A stretch of 64,000 nt of DNA from NCBI GenBank assembly GCA_007570785.1, contig ML661799.1:595598-659597 (forward strand). Reading direction: 5' to 3'. Positions 1 to 10,799 of this stretch are shown piece after piece. The notes under the pieces are model-generated. The model saw nothing but the letters and a program-made list of their open reading frames with translations, had not been told where the DNA came from and searched no databases. Source of the DNA: Antilocapra americana. Lineage: Eukaryota; Chordata; Mammalia; Artiodactyla; Antilocapridae. How positions within the stretch are numbered: position 1 is the stretch's first letter; every line of letters begins with the position of its first letter. The position numbers and the translations under genes are program-made.

Positions 1-413
1 CTCCATCTGGTTTTGTGACTTTGGCATGAAGACTTCTGCTCTGAAAATGGGCCCTGACTGGGCATTCCTATTTTTGTTTCAGAAGCAGTAGTTGGTAACA
101 CACCCATGTCTCTGAAGCCAGCCCTCTGGCACATGCACTGGGGACTCCAGGAGAACAAAGATCAGGCCCCTTGAGGCCCAGCTATGGACGATGCTGATAT
201 CTACCCAATCTGATCTCCTTAGGAAAGTCCGGGCTATAAGGAATAATCCTTGTCCCCGCCTACGCTCCTGCCAGGCCCACCTCCCACAGGTGCTCTCACA
301 GCAGGGCAGGAAGTCAAAGCTCCAGGACAGTGCTGGGCACCTCTGGGTTCTGAGCCCAAGATGCCTTCTTCCCTCCAATGCCGCCTCCCAACACCAAAGG
401 AGGACCCACTCAC

Positions 414-538
414 CTGCCCAGAAGGCGTGCATCATATGCTTTCTGGATGATATGGGGGTCCCCAGAGACGGCAGCAGACAGCAGCAGCCTTGGACGCATG
501 GTGAGCTGTGCCTCATTCTTGAAGGCCTGCAGGAGCTC
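414..538 (-). CDS. OVGP1: OVGP1 copy A exon 6
   Basis: 125 nt encoding [20 protein letters not shown] and [20 protein letters not shown], the GH18 strand-5 region. Acceptor ttcccag, donor gtgagtg. It differs from copy B at 3 of 125 bases with one replacement (Lys to Glu in B). It is the last exon of copy A inside the window. Confidence 0.92.
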
Positions 539-3500
539 CTGGGAAGAGAGGCAGGTGAGAGAAATGGACAAAGCAAAGTTGAGTCGGGGAAAGCAAGAGT
601 CATCCAGCAAACAATCTTCTGTAATAACAGATTCCCTGGAGCCAGGAGAGTCAGACGCAGGCCCTGCTCACAGGTTCCCGAGAAAGGGGGATGTGAGCCA
701 GTGTGGTAAGTCACTGAGCAGAGGGCCAGTGCCAGGAGCAGGCCAGGAGCAGAGTTCAGACAGCCTGCCAGAGAGAGGCCAGGAGATGCATGGAGAAAGT
801 ATCACTCAGGCTGGAGGGCTGGGGCCAGGCCAGCGGTGACAGAGGGAAAGGCCTCCACAGGGCCCTGCCAGCAGCTGTCTGTCCGCACCTGCAGATGACA
901 GCAGTAAAAGAATCTTATGTGACCACTCTCTTGCCCTGCCCCTGGCCTTAGGCTCCTCCTGTGCCTGGAGCCCAGACATGGTCAAAATAGAATCACTTTT
1001 GGATTCAGGAGCTGCCACGCTGCCCTTTTCATCATGAAGGACAGGAAGCTTGCAACTCCATGGGGCGGCAAAAGAGTCATAGGTGACTTAGCCACTGAAC
1101 AGCAAAAAAGCTGGCCTTACTTCAAGTAAAGAGAGAAAGGTCCAGCGGTCACGCGCGGGGCTGCCTCTGAGTCCAGGGTACAAGAAGAAGAGGTCCAGAC
1201 CATCAAAGCCATGTGTCCTCAGGAGGGCGATCACTGAATTGACAAACTTTTCCCGGTTGGAAAATGTGGACAGCATCACGGTAAACCTGCAGGTGGACTG
1301 GGGGTGAGGCCAGGAGTGCTTTCTGCATAACCATGCCCCCCCCCAACCACTCCCCTACAAGGCTCTTTGGTTCATATGTGACTGAGGGGAAGAAGTCAGA
1401 GCTTTGAAACTCTCAAACCCTCTTAAGTCCCTACCCAGCCCTGGACTTCAGGCTCCAGGGAGGATTTGTAAACCACATCTGCCCCTGCCAGATGGAAGCA
1501 ACACTCAGCCTGGGATGGAGAGAGTGGCTCAGAACAGCTCTGCCTTTGAAAACATGGTCACTCCTGGCCAGGCACTGACTCTTTTCTTTTTTTTTTTTTT
1601 TTTATTGTGTTGGTTTTGCCATACAATGACATGAAACCGCCATGGGTTTACATATGCTCCCCCTCCAGAACCCCCCTCCCTCCTCCCTCCCGATTCCCTC
1701 ACCCTGGGACATCTCGGTGCACCAGCCCTGAGCATCAACCTTGGGCTGGCGATTGATTTCACATATGATAATTAACATGTTTCAATACCATTCTCCCATA
1801 TCATCCCACCCTTGCCCTCTTCCACAGAGTCCACGAGTCTTTTCTATGCGTCTGTGTTCCTTTTGCTGTCTCGCATGCTGGGTTCTCGTTACCATCTTTC
1901 TAAATTCCATATATATGCATTAGTGTACTGTATTGTTGTTTTACCTTCTGGCTTACTTCAGGCACTGACTCTTTGTCTGAACAGATAAGGGGAGGGAATG
2001 TGAAAAAAGGGCCAGCATTCCCAGAAAGATCTCTGAGCTAATGGGCCCCATAACATGGCACAAGAGGGCCAGACTGTGACCAGGGGTTCCAGAGTCTTTG
2101 CTATTCTGTTTATTAGCTGTTTGACTGTTCTCCATTTTTTTCTAGTATTTTCTCTTCCATAGTGAAGACACTATCGGAAAACCTTTAGAATAGTAAAGCT
2201 AAACTTTTAAGTAATTTGGGGCTAGTCCTGCATGCAATGATTAACCAGATTCAGACTTAGGCAGGCCTGGTTCCGTTACCTGATCATCATCCCTAGCTGA
2301 TCATCTCTCAGGAACACCTGGGTGAAATACAGTAAGTTACCTCTCATTCGTGCTTTTTTCCTACAAAATTGGAATGCAAACAGCCACTTTGTAATCCTTT
2401 CCCCTACCACTCATGAGATAAAGAGTATAAAACCGACCTGTTCCCCTGACCCATCACCTCAACCCCACCCCAGGGAGAAGACCTGACAGCACAGACTCAC
2501 CTCGAGGTGCCGAAGTTCCACCCTCCGATGGACAGCAATGTTTTCAGCTCCCTGTTCCTGTGATGAGGAACAGAGTTGGTGAGCTGGATTCTCATCAGTC
2601 ATTTGGGGAACAGTGGGAAGTAGTGGAGATGGGAGGAAGGGGAGAGAAAGGGGGCAGCGGGTGGAGTAATCTAAGGGAGAAAGGAGCAGAGCCTAAGACG
2701 GGGAAGAAGGATAAAAGAGACAACAACCAGTCCACATATAGATCATCACACCCAGGATCCCAGGCTGTCCAAGCCTCCTAAACTCCCCACTCCCATGACA
2801 TTACCAGAAAAAGAAAAGGCAGCCTAAATGTTCTCTTCGCTCACTTTTTACATCAACAAACGTTTATTGAGCAGTTAATACATGCCTCTGACTGCTTTAG
2901 GTGCTTGAAACACAGCAATGAACAGACGGACAAGCTCCCTGCTCTCCTCTCCAGAGGCAGTGCTCTAGTGACATGGATTTTCTCTGCCCTTCTACAACCA
3001 TGCACACAGTGACAGACCACTCCCTGGAGAGGACGGCCCAGGAAGCCTGGGGAGAGAACGCTGAGCATCAGCTCTCTGCTGGACACTGACCCAGTCACTG
3101 GGGTACAAAGATCATAGACACCAGCCCTTCCCTTGGGGTTCATTTGCAGGTGACAAATGGTAATGAAACACTAGCATTTGTGAAGCTTTTGTGATATGCA
3201 GCCCTCTCCAAAGCATGTGAACATAGAATCCTGAGCACTGGGCTTGAAGGGTGAGTTGGGGGTGCAAGGCAGAGAAGAGAGAGGAGCGTATTCTAGGCAG
3301 GGGCCCAGCAGCCACAGGGCAGGGAGGCAAGGACGAGCTCAGAGTGCTGATCAGCGGGGAGCTCCCAGCAGGGACGCTACAGAGAGCCCTTGACAGGAGG
3401 AGGGACACAAGGATCAAAGGAAAGGTGACGACTAACAGAAGAAGAGACATACTCCTCTTTTCCTGCAAAATACAACCCCCACAGGCACAGTGAACACACC

Positions 3501-4684
3501 TCTCCTTGAGCTTGTTGAACTCTGGGTAGAGGATTTTCTCATCCAGGGGATCCTTAGGGACAATCTGATTGTTGTTCATCGAGGCAAAGGCAAATACCAG
3601 GTGGGTGCAGAGAAAGGGGTTCAGATCCCGGGGCAGGATCGAGGCAGGGCCGGGCCGACTGAATGCCCAGTTGGTGAAGTAGCACACCAGCTTGTGGGCA
3701 GCACCTGGCAGAGGACAGCAGGCATTACTGGTAGAATCTAAATGGGGATGGAGCTCAGGGTCCCCAGAGCGGTGTTGACAGTACCCGAGAGGCTAGGCTA
3801 CTGTCACTGCTCTCACATGCACACTCCAGAGCTACACGGAGGGCAGGTCCTTCCCCCACTGCTGGGGTCCCCCGGGGAAAGAATGCCTCGTGAAGCCCTG
3901 GTCTGGATGGATCCCAGAGTCTGGATCCTGGCACAGAGAGGACCCAGCAGTGACTGAGACTCTGCTGCTGAGCTGCACTGGGTCAATGATCCCCAATGCA
4001 GAGTCAGGACGGGCACAGGGGACACTGGACTTGGAGCAGTTTTCAGTGGACGCTCTCCCCAGGTCTGGAGAGGACCACAGTTTCCTCACCATCATGGTGT
4101 TTCAGCACAAGGAGCAGCCCTGCAGGAGACAAAGGAAGAAACACACGCAGATTCATAGGTACACCCAGAGTGACACACCCCAGCTCACCCTCCAGCTCCC
4201 ACAAATGCAGACACACACACCCTTCCCTCCTTCCTCTTCTCTACACTGAATGGATGAAGCCAGACCTATCTAAGCTCCTTCCACACCAATATACTCTACA
4301 TATAGACGCACAGGCTTTGTGCAGGAACAACCATGACACTGAGAAGTCCCAGCAAAGGTTCCAGGCCAGTGGTTCTCAACCTTGGAAGATAATTTAGCAT
4401 AGTGATTTCCTGGCTCCTCCCACAGACGTTCTGATCAATGGGTCTGAAATGGAGGCCAGGCACAAAAATACTTAATGTGCATCCAGGATGAGAACCACTG
4501 CTCTGGTCACTTCTCCTTTCACTGTGTCCTGTCCACCTCTACCTAATCCAGGCCCCTGAGGCCCAGGATACTCCTTGGCTTCTACAGAGACAACAAGCTG
4601 ATGAAGCCCAGCACCTCCTGAACTAAGAGTCATCTGGGGCTGGGACCCACCACACTCACCAACCCCCAGCAGCAGCTTCCCCAT
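414..4684 (-). CDS. OVGP1: OVGP1 copy A (oviduct-specific glycoprotein), exons 1-6, 3' half beyond left edge
   Basis: Secreted GH18 chitinase-like glycoprotein made by oviduct epithelium; in the family it coats eggs and embryos and aids sperm function, and it is not an enzyme. Six coding exons join in frame: 4660-4684, 4090-4119, 3500-3704, 2501-2557, 1121-1286 and 414-538, all with GT-AG borders (608 nt, about 202 residues). Exon 1 starts MGKLLLGV and with exon 2 forms a signal peptide ending near KHHDGAA. Exon 3 carries CYFTNWAFSRPG and LCTHLVFAFASMNNNQ; exon 4 carries [11 protein letters not shown]. Exon 5 has DGLDLFFLYPG where active chitinases have DGxDxDWEYPG, so the catalytic Asp and Glu are replaced by Phe and Leu, as in known OVGP1 proteins. 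A second copy (B) lies at 53-63 kb. Exon 7 onward should lie about 1.4 kb left of base 1, so I cannot tell whether this copy is complete. Confidence 0.9.
1121..1286 (-). CDS. OVGP1: OVGP1 copy A exon 5 (degenerate catalytic strand)
   Basis: 166 nt, 55 full codons, encoding residues 106-161. It holds the former catalytic strand as [16 protein letters not shown], with the acid/base Glu changed to Leu and the second Asp to Phe. It differs from copy B at 14 of 166 bases and 7 of 55 residues, far more than exon 6 does. Confidence 0.92.
1585..1958 (-). mobile_element. 5'-truncated L1 (3' end) inserted in OVGP1 copy A intron 4
   Basis: Ruminant L1 3' sequence in reverse orientation, starting with a poly-T run (its poly-A tail). 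It is flanked by a perfect 16-bp target-site duplication, caggcactgactcttt, at 1569-1584 and 1959-1974. The aligned copy B intron (62670-62710) has a single empty site, so insertion followed the duplication. Confidence 0.88.
2501..2557 (-). CDS. OVGP1: OVGP1 copy A exon 4
   Basis: 57 nt encoding [18 protein letters not shown], the SxGG strand-3 motif of GH18 proteins. Acceptor cacag, donor gtgagt. It differs from copy B at 3 of 57 bases, giving one amino-acid change (Glu to Gly in B). Confidence 0.92.
3500..3704 (-). CDS. OVGP1: OVGP1 copy A exon 3 (start of GH18 barrel)
   Basis: 205 nt encoding residues 19-87: AAHKLVCYFTNWAFSRPG, then LCTHLVFAFASMNNNQ and LYPEFNKLKER. The YFTNWA and THLVFAFA strings are strands beta-1 and beta-2 of the GH18 barrel. 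Acceptor tgccag, donor gtgtgt. Confidence 0.92.
4090..4119 (-). CDS. OVGP1: OVGP1 copy A exon 2 (30-nt micro-exon)
   Basis: A 30-nt exon between an acceptor ending ctgcag and a gtgagg donor. It encodes the rest of the signal peptide, LLLVLKHHD, with a split Gly codon on each side. It is found only by following the frame between exons 1 and 3. Confidence 0.88.
4367..4500. mobile_element. MER5A-type hAT DNA transposon relic
   Basis: Terminal inverted repeats cagtggttctcaac at the left and gagaaccactg at the right bound an about 134-bp element with MER5A-like interior. It lies in OVGP1 copy A intron 1. Confidence 0.7.
4660..4684 (-). CDS. OVGP1: OVGP1 copy A coding exon 1 (start codon, signal peptide)
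   Basis: The ATG at 4684-4682 begins MGKLLLGV; the exon ends with G before a gtgagtg donor. It gives the hydrophobic core of the signal peptide. The start is chosen because it lies about 45 nt below a TATA-like box and matches the family N-terminus (M-x-K-L-L-L). Confidence 0.88.
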
Positions 4685-4722
4685 CTCTGTGATCTGACAG
4701 CTGCAGGCCTAGGGCTGGAGCT

Positions 4723-4735
4723 CCCTTATATGAGA
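4723..4735 (-). promoter_or_regulatory. TATA-like box of OVGP1 copy A
   Basis: On the minus strand the sequence reads tcatataaggga about 45 nt upstream of the ATG, which fits a start site near 4700 and a short 5' leader. No other TATA-like string lies in the first 100 nt upstream. Confidence 0.6.
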
Positions 4736-4827
4736 TTCCCCAGGTACGACTGTGGGACAGCACTGGGACAACCCCCCCCCACACACACACAAAACCAGGG
4801 ACAGTGATTAATGCATGGCTGCCCCAG

Positions 4828-4840
4828 AGTCACAGTGACC
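4828..4840. promoter_or_regulatory. Imperfect oestrogen response element upstream of OVGP1 copy A
   Basis: AGTCACAGTGACC matches the palindromic ERE consensus GGTCAnnnTGACC with one mismatch (first base). It lies about 145 nt upstream of the copy A ATG. OVGP1 is known as an oestrogen-induced oviduct gene. That the site binds receptor is inference. Confidence 0.55.
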
Positions 4841-5124
4841 CCAGCATCTTCTGTCCTCCCTCCTAGCAGAGCCATAGCTCTGAAATCCAACAAAGCAACA
4901 GCTCCCTCTGACACTGGCACAGAGGAGGTGCCCATGACCAGCCCTTGTGAGGGCAGGGCGGTGCTCAGCCCCTCTTCCTGGAATTCAGCCCCATGTGGAA
5001 TGAATACAAGGAGGAAACACTGAAGGGCAGCAGTGATTCTGTTGTTATATTAGTGGTTAGGAAAATTATGTAATGTAAAGCTAAAAATTCTCAATCCCAG
5101 TGTCAAAAATTAAAAGTTTTAGCA

Positions 5125-5257
5125 TCTGGGGCCTGTTACTTAGCTCTTTGAGCTTTAGTTTCTACACTTGTAAAATGGAGATAACATTTGAACTTACCTC
5201 ATAGCATTTTATACTGATTAAAGACATAGCATGTGAAAAACTTAGTTCAGTGCTTTG
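5125..5257 (+). repeat. MIR SINE relic
   Basis: Contains the MIR-like pattern ...gagctttagtttctacacttgtaaaatggagataac... followed by cctcatag. Old mammalian-wide repeat, diverged. Confidence 0.65.
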
Positions 5258-5620
5258 AACCATGGTGCTGGGAAAGACTCTTGAGAGTCCCTTGGACTGC
5301 AAGGAGATCAAACCTGTCAATCCTAAAGGAAATCAACCCTGAATATTCATTGGAAAGACTGATGCTGAAGCTGAAGCCCTAATACTTTTGCCACCTGATG
5401 TGAAGATCCTACTCATTGGAAAAGACCCTAATGCTGGGAAAGTTGAGGGCAGGAGGAGAAGAGGGTGAAAGAAGTTGGTTGGATGGCATCATCAACTCAG
5501 TGGACATAAGTTTGCGCAAACTCCGGGACATAGTGAAGGACAGGGAAGCTTGGTGTCCCGCAGTCCACGGGGGTCACAAAGACTCAGTTAAAACCGAGCA
5601 ACTGAACAACAACAACAAGG
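5258..5620 (+). mobile_element. BovB LINE, 3' terminal fragment
   Basis: Matches the BovB 3' end seen elsewhere in the window: ctcttgagagtcccttggactgcaaggag, the ATPs-like sequence around 5400-5560, and the terminal cgagcaactgaacaac repeat. 5' truncated; no coding potential. Confidence 0.88.
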
Positions 5621-5739
5621 GCTCGGTGAAAGATAGCAGTTATTAGAGTGCCACAAGAGTTTGCCCCAGAGCAGGGTTCTCAAACTCAAGTGCTGACAGG
5701 CAGGTAATGTAAATTGGTAAAGTGGACACAATAGAATAG

Positions 5740-5950
5740 TTCACGCTCCACTTGATTAGAAGAATAACAGTGCTCCTACTGTATAGCACAGGGAACTCTG
5801 CTCAATGTTATGTGATAACCTAGATGGGAAGGGTATTTAGGGGACAATGGATACATGATATGTATGACTGAGTCCCTTTACTATGCACTCGAAACTATCA
5901 CAACATTGTTAATCGGCTATACTCCAGTGTAAAATAAAAAGTTTACAAAA
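5740..5950 (+). mobile_element. L1 3' UTR fragment
   Basis: Carries the L1 tail pattern tgtatagcacagggaactctgctcaat... and ...aacattgttaatcggctatactcc followed by aaaataaaaa. 5' truncated. The 300 nt from 5950 to 6250 hold nothing I recognise. Confidence 0.75.
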
Positions 5951-6249
5951 AAGAATAACAATGCAAGCCCAGTGATACACTTCAGCTAACATGAAGTCTC
6001 TCAGTTGGGAGACATCAAAGATCAGTATTAACAAGGGCAGCGCTCTGAGTAGCCTCTAATTTTCGCCTTGCAGTGTAATAGAACCAATACTTTAGAGGAT
6101 TCTTCAATTTCTCAAGAGAAGACAAAAATCTGAATTTTTGAATGAGTCAATAATGTTTGAGCCAACATATGAGCCAATGGTGACACTGTCATAAGAGGTA
6201 TCTTAAACCTAAGAAATATAATGAATGCAGTTCTGGACACCTAAGAGTC

Positions 6250-7195
6250 AATTTTTTATTTTTTATTTTATTTTATTTTTTGCCAGTTGGGAAATGTTTA
6301 TTTGCCACTAAATCACCCAAGCATGCTACAATTACAAGAAAAGTACAGGTCGTTTTTCCTTTCCATAATTCAATGTCGACAGCATCTCCTCAATCATAAA
6401 TATTACAAAAGAAAGTAAAAAAAAAATCACATTTTAGAGATCTTAAACTTGTCTTTAGCATTTAGCTCAAATCTTACCATCTTCAAAAAATAGTTCTCCT
6501 GTCAAACTCATCAGCTAAAAGTTCTATCCGAGCAGTCCAAGCAGTGAGAAGATGGCTTTTGCTAGCCCATGGCAATTCTTTTCCAATTTGTCCTAGCTAG
6601 TTAGTGCTGAACAGCAGAATGAGGTTTAGACTGCAGGGGTAGGGGTGAAGGGGTAGCAAGAGCTAATTTCCCCCAGAACAAGACGACACCTGAAGCTTGA
6701 TGGGAGAGCTGAACTGGAGAGACTTGAGGGAAGGGTCCAGGCCCTGTATTCAGTCAGAGTCACTGCTGGAAGAGGAGGAGGAGGAATGCTTGCCATGCTT
6801 ATGGTGTTTCTGCTTCTTTTTATGAGCTTTCTTCATTTTCTTGTGAACCTTCTTGTCAATCACTATTTCTGGTACTACGATACCAGAAACCAATGGATTC
6901 ACAGGACACATGCCAGGGCCAGGTGGTGGGTATGGAGGGGGTAGCGACCTGAGGGCTGGCATCCTGGATATCCTGGGCAAGATGACAGGGCCCACCAGGG
7001 GGAAAGGCTGGATTCCCCTGGGGTGCTCCTGGGGGAGTGGGAAAGGGGCCTGGAGGAAAGGGAGGGTTGGCAGGTGGTGGATGGGCAGGATTGCAACCTC
7101 CAGGATATACCCAGTGTTAGGGGGGGTGTGGATATGGTCCTGGCTGCCCAGCATTGGATTCCACATGTTCAGATGTTTCCTTCAGCCCAGGAATG
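6250..7195 (-). pseudogene. PRR13: PRR13 processed pseudogene
   Basis: Intronless retrocopy of proline-rich protein 13. The frame at 7166-6750 (138 codons) starts MWNP and ends in the diagnostic basic/serine tail KKMKKAHKKKQKHHKHGKH plus a Ser-rich SDSD end. A 3' UTR follows to a T-rich stretch at about 6252-6282, the copied poly-A tail. The frame is open, but the middle (roughly residues 20-75) does not read as the Pro/Gly-rich PRR13 core. That core reappears in another frame (HPPPANPPFPPGPFPTPPG), so at least two compensating frameshifts are present. It is therefore a retropseudogene, not a working gene. The next 500 nt (7200-7750) hold nothing recognised. Confidence 0.85.
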
Positions 7196-7751
7196 GAGAA
7201 AGAAGGAGACTCTCAATTTTTTTAAAAACGCAGTAATAATATGAAGGATAAATAAACTAAGTACATAAGCAAATGTTTTCATGATCCACCAGTTTTCTTT
7301 TCTGCTACCAAGGTTCTCAAACCTTGAGTAGGTCCCATATTTCAGAGTGCGGCCCTCCATCACAGGGACAGAAATTTTGTTATCAGTGTATCCAATACAC
7401 CCATCTTCTTAAGAGATTCAGACTGCTCACTTAATCCACACACAATGAAGGGACTAATCAGATGTAAACATAATAAATGACACTGGGAAATAACAATGAC
7501 TAGTGGTTTAATTTGCTTCACTTCTAGTATGAAGACCAGGAAAGTGTAACTTGTATCAGCAGGTTGCTTGGTATCATGGAACAAAAACAATAAGTGGTAT
7601 AGAAAGTTTAGGGTGAGGATATTTCACTGAAACCTAGGAAAGCTTGAGGGAATACTCCACCCAGCAGAGGCTGTGTCTCCATTTGTTCATCCCTCTTTGT
7701 CTTCCTTTACGTATTCAATGAATATTTTGTTGAGCATAGGCCAGGCCCTAA

Positions 7752-7968
7752 TGGGCTTCCCACTTAGCGCAAGTTGTAAAGAATCCATCTGCCAATTCAG
7801 GAGATGAAAGAGATGAGGGTTTGATACCAGGATCAGGAAGATCCCCGGGAGAAGGAAATGGCAACCTACTCCAGTATTTCTTGCCTGGAGAATCCCATGA
7901 ACAGAGTAGCCTGGAGGGCTACAGTCCATGGGTCACAAAGAGTCAGACACGACTAATCACATGCACAC
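7752..7968 (+). mobile_element. Bov-tA SINE
   Basis: tRNA-Glu-derived ruminant SINE running from gggcttccca through ggaaatggcaacctactccag to gagtcagacacgacta. Confidence 0.88.
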
Positions 7969-7969
7969 A

Positions 7970-9785
7970 GGCTCTGATAGACACTCTAGGTATGTGCTGA
8001 TCAAGAAACAGTTTCTCCTCAAGGAACCTCTAGTCAAGTGAACACATGGATCACATCTCCCAGAGCTAAAGCGTGTCTCTTAGTCTCTTGGATTAAGTGC
8101 AGTGGGAGATACATGAGTTTTATTTCCAAAAAACCCTGAGATCCAATACCTGCTCTGTAGTATCATTAGGTCCACCTGCATGTTCAATGCCACCTTCCAT
8201 ACCTTGGGTTAATGTGAACTTGAATGCAACGCTGGATCAGGTTTGGCAACAACTCACACCATTGGTTAGATCACCCCTAGTGTGGTTTCTGACTCTAATG
8301 ACCAATCTCTTATTTGCTTCCCAGTTCCTAGCCCTTGTGCCTGAGTCTTGTTTCTAGGTCTCTGCTTTGATTTTTCTTCTTGGTTTATAAACTGTAGGTA
8401 TCACACTTAGTTTCTAGGGCCTGGGTCCTGACTCATTCTTGCCAAGCTCTTGCCTGCCTTTTAAGACCTCCCTGATATGAATGCTTGCCGCTTTCTGCCT
8501 CTGAGCCTTCTCTCACCCCACCTCCTGCCACCCAGACTCTGCATCACTGAGATTTCCCATGAGGTTTGTTCTCTTCCACCCAGACTCCTGCCAGAGGGGC
8601 TGGCTGTTAATCCTGCCCATCATGGAGCCAGATCTGCCTGCCAGCTGAAGTTCCTTCATCTGTACATGGGGCGAGTATTTTGGGCTCCTGTTCTGCTGCA
8701 GGGGGCAGGTCTGGATCCCAGACCTACCTGTTCCAAATCCTCAAAAGTGACTGATGATGCTGAGAAGAATGGAAAGCTATAACAATGGATGCCCAGGAGT
8801 GACCCTTGCTTCATTCAGGGGTGACTGTGCCAAAGAGTGGGCAACTAAAGCTCTGTGTGTAGGAGATGATGAACAGCGAAACACTGGGCTATGTTGAAAA
8901 CCAGTGTGCCATGTCGCTCCAGTCACTCCCAATCCTCCTCCTTGAGTTCTTGTTGTCAAAAAGCCACCATTGCTTTGTATCTTTACACACCAGGTAGAGA
9001 ATACTCCTTCTCAATGCTTAGCCTGTTCTCATAAAATGAGAAGACATGTACAAATGTCGTTTAGTTGACCTGCTGAAGAAATTCCACAGCAAACAACCCC
9101 TCCCATATTCTACAGCACCCCACTAGATGAGGGCAAGATCACAGATGTGAAGGGCTTTGGTTTAACAAAGCGCTTGACCAAATTTTTCATGATTCTCACG
9201 TGGAAGAAATGGAGAAATTTGATTTGAACAAAAACAACTGGTTGAATAAAGTAAGAACACAAAGAATATTGACTACAGATCAGTATCAACTTGGAGAGCT
9301 TTGCCATGTCTCTAAAATGAAGGAGATAGACTACAGTGTTGTTTCCCAATATTTAATAGAAAAGATGAATTTTGGCTGTGCATTAGGATTTTTTATTTTC
9401 ATACTTATGCATTTATTTTAATGTGTATTAGAAAATGTATACTACCCCCAAATCCTATGATCTTATATATTAAAGTGTAAAAATTGAGGCAACTCAAAAA
9501 GAAATATTTTAATAAAGTAGTAAAGGTAAAAACTATCCAATCTCCTTAGAAGTCATTTTGAGAACACCACAATCCTATAACCCAGCAACTTCCCTTTTAG
9601 AAATTTGTCATGCAGACATATCTGCCCAAGTATACAAAGAAGTATGTTCGTTGCAGGTTTATTTGTAACAACAGCAACAAAAAACAACAGGCAAATCTCA
9701 ACTGACTAAATGACCATTATTGAGAGATATATAAACATGTTATTACACATTGTTATCCATGGAATGGCCTCTTTCTTTACCTTGT
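7970..9785. other. Intergenic sequence, mostly unassigned
   Basis: No gene is supported here. A short open stretch at 8097-8357 has no recognisable domain. About 9540-9760 resembles an old L1 3' UTR (acccagcaacttcccttttag, then ggtttatttgtaacaacagcaac). The rest appears to be unique or very diverged sequence. Confidence 0.5.
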
Positions 9786-9787
9786 AA

Positions 9788-10002
9788 GCCAGTTCTCAAC
9801 AGGGCAATACACTGATCCCCATCGGATATATGGCAATGTCTGGAGACAGTTTTCATTGTCACAGTGGAGGCAGGGGTGGTACTAGTATGGATAAAAACCA
9901 GGGGTGCTGCTAAACACCCTACATTGCACAAGACAGCCCCTCATAACAAAGAATTATCCAGTATTGATAATTAATAATCCAAAGGGTGAAACATCCTGGT
10001 TA
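9788..10002 (+). mobile_element. MER20-type hAT-Charlie DNA transposon relic
   Basis: Contains MER20-like blocks: ccagttctcaac at the left, atatggcaatgtctggagac, gctgctaaacaccctac and aaagaattatcc, ending gtgaaacatcctgg. About 5 kb upstream of OVGP1 copy A. Confidence 0.7.
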
Positions 10003-10480
10003 AAGTTGAGTTATTTTCATTGTTGTTCTTTTAATTCTATCACAAACCTGAGAGCGTGTATATACTTACTCTTATTACCCTAGATTTAAAATTAAACAAC
10101 TATTTCTTTTTTCAATTTATTTTAATTGGAGTCTAATTACTTTACAATATTGTAGTGGTTTTTGCCATACATTGACATGAATCAGCCAAGGGTGCACATA
10201 TGTTCCCCATCCTGAACCCTCTCCCACCTCCCCACCCATCCCATCCCTCTGGGTCATACCAGTGCACCAGCCCTGAGCACCCTGTCTCATGCATCAAACC
10301 TGGACTGGGGATATGTTTCACATATAATAATATACATGTTTCAATGCTATATTCTCAAATCAGCCCACCCTCACCTTCTCCCAAAGAGTCTAAAAGACTG
10401 TTCTATATATCTGTGTCTCTTTTGCTGTCTCGCATATAGGGTTATAATTACCATCTTTCTAAATTTCATAAATATGCATT

Positions 10481-10763
10481 GCTGCTGCTGCTGCTGCTAA
10501 GTTGCTTCAGTCGCATCCGACTCTGTGAGATCCCATAGACGGCAGCCCACCAGGCGCCACCGTCCCTGGGCTTCTCCAAGCAAGAACACTGGAGTGGGTT
10601 GCCATTTCCTTCTCCAACGCATGAAAGTGAAAAGTGAAAGTGAAGTCATGCAGCCGTGTCTGACTCTTCACAACCCCACGGACTGCAGCCTACCAGGCTC
10701 CTCCATCCATGGGATTTTCCAGGAAAGAGTACTGGAGTGGGTTGCCATTGCCTTCTCTGATAT
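10481..10763 (-). mobile_element. Bov-A2 SINE nested in the L1
   Basis: Antisense Bov-A2 dimer starting with a (CTG)n run and containing two monomers. Its 9-bp target-site duplication is atatgcatt (10472-10480 and 10764-10772). It is younger than the L1 it interrupts. Confidence 0.88.
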
Positions 10764-10799
10764 ATATGCATTGGTATACTGTATTGGTGTTTTTCTTTC

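Noticed and set aside
191..709. Plus-strand open frames antisense to OVGP1 exon 6, repeated at 61460-61990
   Set aside because: Conserved in both copies only because the DNA is duplicated. They are antisense to a well-supported exon, with no domain or splice support.
79..714. 211-codon minus-strand open frame over OVGP1 copy A exon 6
   Set aside because: It overlaps the true exon 6 in a different frame and reads through intron. The near-identical frame at 61321-61995 in copy B reflects the duplication, not coding.
8097..8357. 86-codon plus-strand open frame
   Set aside because: No motif or context; low-information hydrophobic stretches only.
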